Assembly: GCA_013329295.1 (NCBI GenBank) | Contig: DUKP01000140.1 | Coordinates: 4,411-10,647 of the forward strand | Length of the DNA stretch: 6,237 bases | Reading direction: 5' to 3' | Origin: Candidatus Poseidoniaceae archaeon | Lineage (GTDB): Archaea > Thermoplasmatota > Poseidoniia > Poseidoniales > Poseidoniaceae | Part shown: in pieces, positions 5,418-6,237 of the stretch | How positions within the stretch are numbered: position 1 is the stretch's first letter | Layout: every line of letters begins with the position of its first letter | Translations under genes and position numbers: made by a program | The notes under the pieces: model-generated | What the model saw: only the letters and a program-made list of their open reading frames with translations | What the model was told of the DNA's origin: nothing | Database searches by the model: none

Positions 5418-6237
5418 TTTAGATTCTGACTACCACAAACTGGACAAAAACGCCAAAATGGGTCAATACCAATTCCACAACCTCGACAGTTTACACCTGA
5501 GCGAATTGTCGGCTGTACCGGTTGATTCCACATCGGTTGTTGTGGCATTTGAGGAGGTGCTTGATTGATAGGTTGCGAACTAACAACTGGTTGAGGTGCA
5601 AGATTTTGTGGTGGTGTATTCTGCTGCTGATTTGGTTTTGGTTCTGCTCGATTTACTGGTTTTCTAACTGGAGCAACTGGTCTTGGTAGATTAGCAGCTA
5701 CTTTTTCTACTACTGGTGAAGCAACAAATTCAGATAATGACATCTTACCATCATCATCTTTATCTGCTTCTTTATGCAATTCTTTAGATTCCTCAATAGA
5801 TAATCCAGTAGCATCAGCTAATTCCTCGACAGATAATGTTCCATCATCATCTTTATCGGACTGAATAAACATCTCTGCTGCACTAACAAATGGTTCCTCT
5901 GTAGTATTTTCTTCTTGAAGATTGGAGATTTTTTCAGTTTGTTCCTCAATTGACTCTTCAGCAACAACATCGGCCTCATTTGTCTCCGTTTTTTCAACTG
6001 TTTCAACTACATCTTCCAAACCTGACTGAGCCATACCAAATGCCCCTTCAAAGGCATTGTCAGTGACTTTAGCTGCCTTTCTATCAGTAATTTTAGCCTC
6101 AACTACTGCCTTTTGAATTTCTTCAACAGGCTCCTCCTTGATTGGTGTAGATTTGCCTGGTAAAGGCACAGATACTGTTTGTTCCGTCTTAGCAATTGAA
6201 TCAGCGGATTTTACAGTAGAAATCGGTACATTTTCTA
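5414..6237 (-). CDS. EF-hand pair and C-terminal zinc-ribbon protein (N-terminus outside the window)
   Basis: The frame stays open to the window edge, so the N-terminus is missing; a GTG at 6169 is an internal candidate start with no visible ribosome site. About 273 residues are visible. In order: a Lys/Glu/Val-rich acidic region (about 5910-6237) that looks disordered; two canonical EF-hand loops, DKDDDGTLSVEE (5822-5857) and DKDDDGKMSLSE (5729-5764), both with Asp at 1, 3 and 5, Gly at 6 and Glu at 12, and so probably Ca2+-binding; a Pro/Gln/Asn-rich linker (about 5490-5690); and a terminal zinc ribbon with CRGC and CPVC (5435-5488). No membrane helix or signal peptide is visible in this part. 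The role is unknown; calcium sensing or scaffolding is inference. This composite resembles proteins of Marine Group II archaea as I remember them. It is convergent with the aminopeptidase-like gene. Confidence 0.85.
   Translation of the reverse strand, partial: ENVPISTVKSADSIAKTEQTVSVPLPGKSTPIKEEPVEEIQKAVVEAKITDRKAAKVTDNAFEGAFGMAQSGLEDVVETVEKTETNEADVVAEESIEEQTEKISNLQEENTTEEPFVSAAEMFIQSDKDDDGTLSVEELADATGLSIEESKELHKEADKDDDGKMSLSEFVASPVVEKVAANLPRPVAPVRKPVNRAEPKPNQQQNTPPQNLAPQPVVSSQPINQAPPQMPQQPMWNQPVQPTIRSGVNCRGCGIGIDPFWRFCPVCGSQNLN
5729..5857. repeat. Direct repeat encoding the two EF-hand loops
   Basis: The 17-bp sequence CCATCATCATCTTTATC occurs at 5748-5764 and 5841-5857, exactly 93 bp (31 codons) apart. 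CAGATAATG also recurs, at 5731-5739 and 5830-5838. The copies encode the first halves of the two EF-hand loops (DKDDDG). This looks like tandem duplication of one EF-hand, or shared codon choice under strong protein conservation. Confidence 0.7.

Noticed and set aside
5490..5690. Pro/Gln-rich linker region as a tandem DNA repeat
   Set aside because: The bias is in amino acid composition. No regular repeat unit is visible in the DNA or the protein.
1..6237. Search for a CRISPR array, tRNA, insertion sequence, toxin-antitoxin or defence cassette
   Set aside because: No spaced repeats, cloverleaf-like sequence, transposase motifs or terminal inverted repeats were seen. All long open frames are accounted for by metabolic, peptidase or unknown proteins.

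Overview
The window looks like a stretch of an AT-rich archaeal chromosome, most likely a planktonic Marine Group II-type euryarchaeon (Ca. Poseidoniales or a relative). Three observations suggest this: a protein joining paired EF-hands, a Pro/Gln-rich linker and a C-terminal zinc ribbon; archaeal-style TATA and purine-rich Shine-Dalgarno signals; and a set of heterotroph peptidases. No rRNA or other marker gene is present, so this assignment is inference at moderate confidence. Two of the metabolic genes, mogA and pyrC, resemble bacterial subfamilies more than the usual archaeal ones.

Layout: positions 1-255 hold the 3' end of an unrecognised membrane-protein gene (+), followed after 4 bp by mogA (260-856, +), the molybdopterin adenylyltransferase of molybdenum cofactor synthesis. 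After 44 bp comes pyrC (901-2313, +), a dihydroorotase of de novo pyrimidine synthesis. A 78-bp gap carries a hairpin/T-run and a TATA-like box. It leads to a 99-residue two-helix membrane protein (2392-2691, +). That gene runs tail to tail, with a 2-bp gap, into an M32 metallocarboxypeptidase gene (2694-4190, -). A 99-bp divergent intergenic region separates this from an M29-like (COG2309) aminopeptidase-family gene (4290-5417, +). The latter's stop codon overlaps the stop of a convergent EF-hand/zinc-ribbon protein gene (5414 to the window end, -), whose start lies beyond the window.

The first three genes could be co-transcribed, although their products do not share a pathway. The divergent peptidase pair fits growth on peptides, as expected of this lineage. 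No stretch longer than 100 bp lacks a gene. No tRNA, rRNA, CRISPR array, insertion sequence or defence-like cassette was seen. This is essentially an ordinary housekeeping region with a few points worth checking: the Gln in the dihydroorotase metal motif, the bacterial-type mogA, and the EF-hand/zinc-ribbon protein with its internal duplication.
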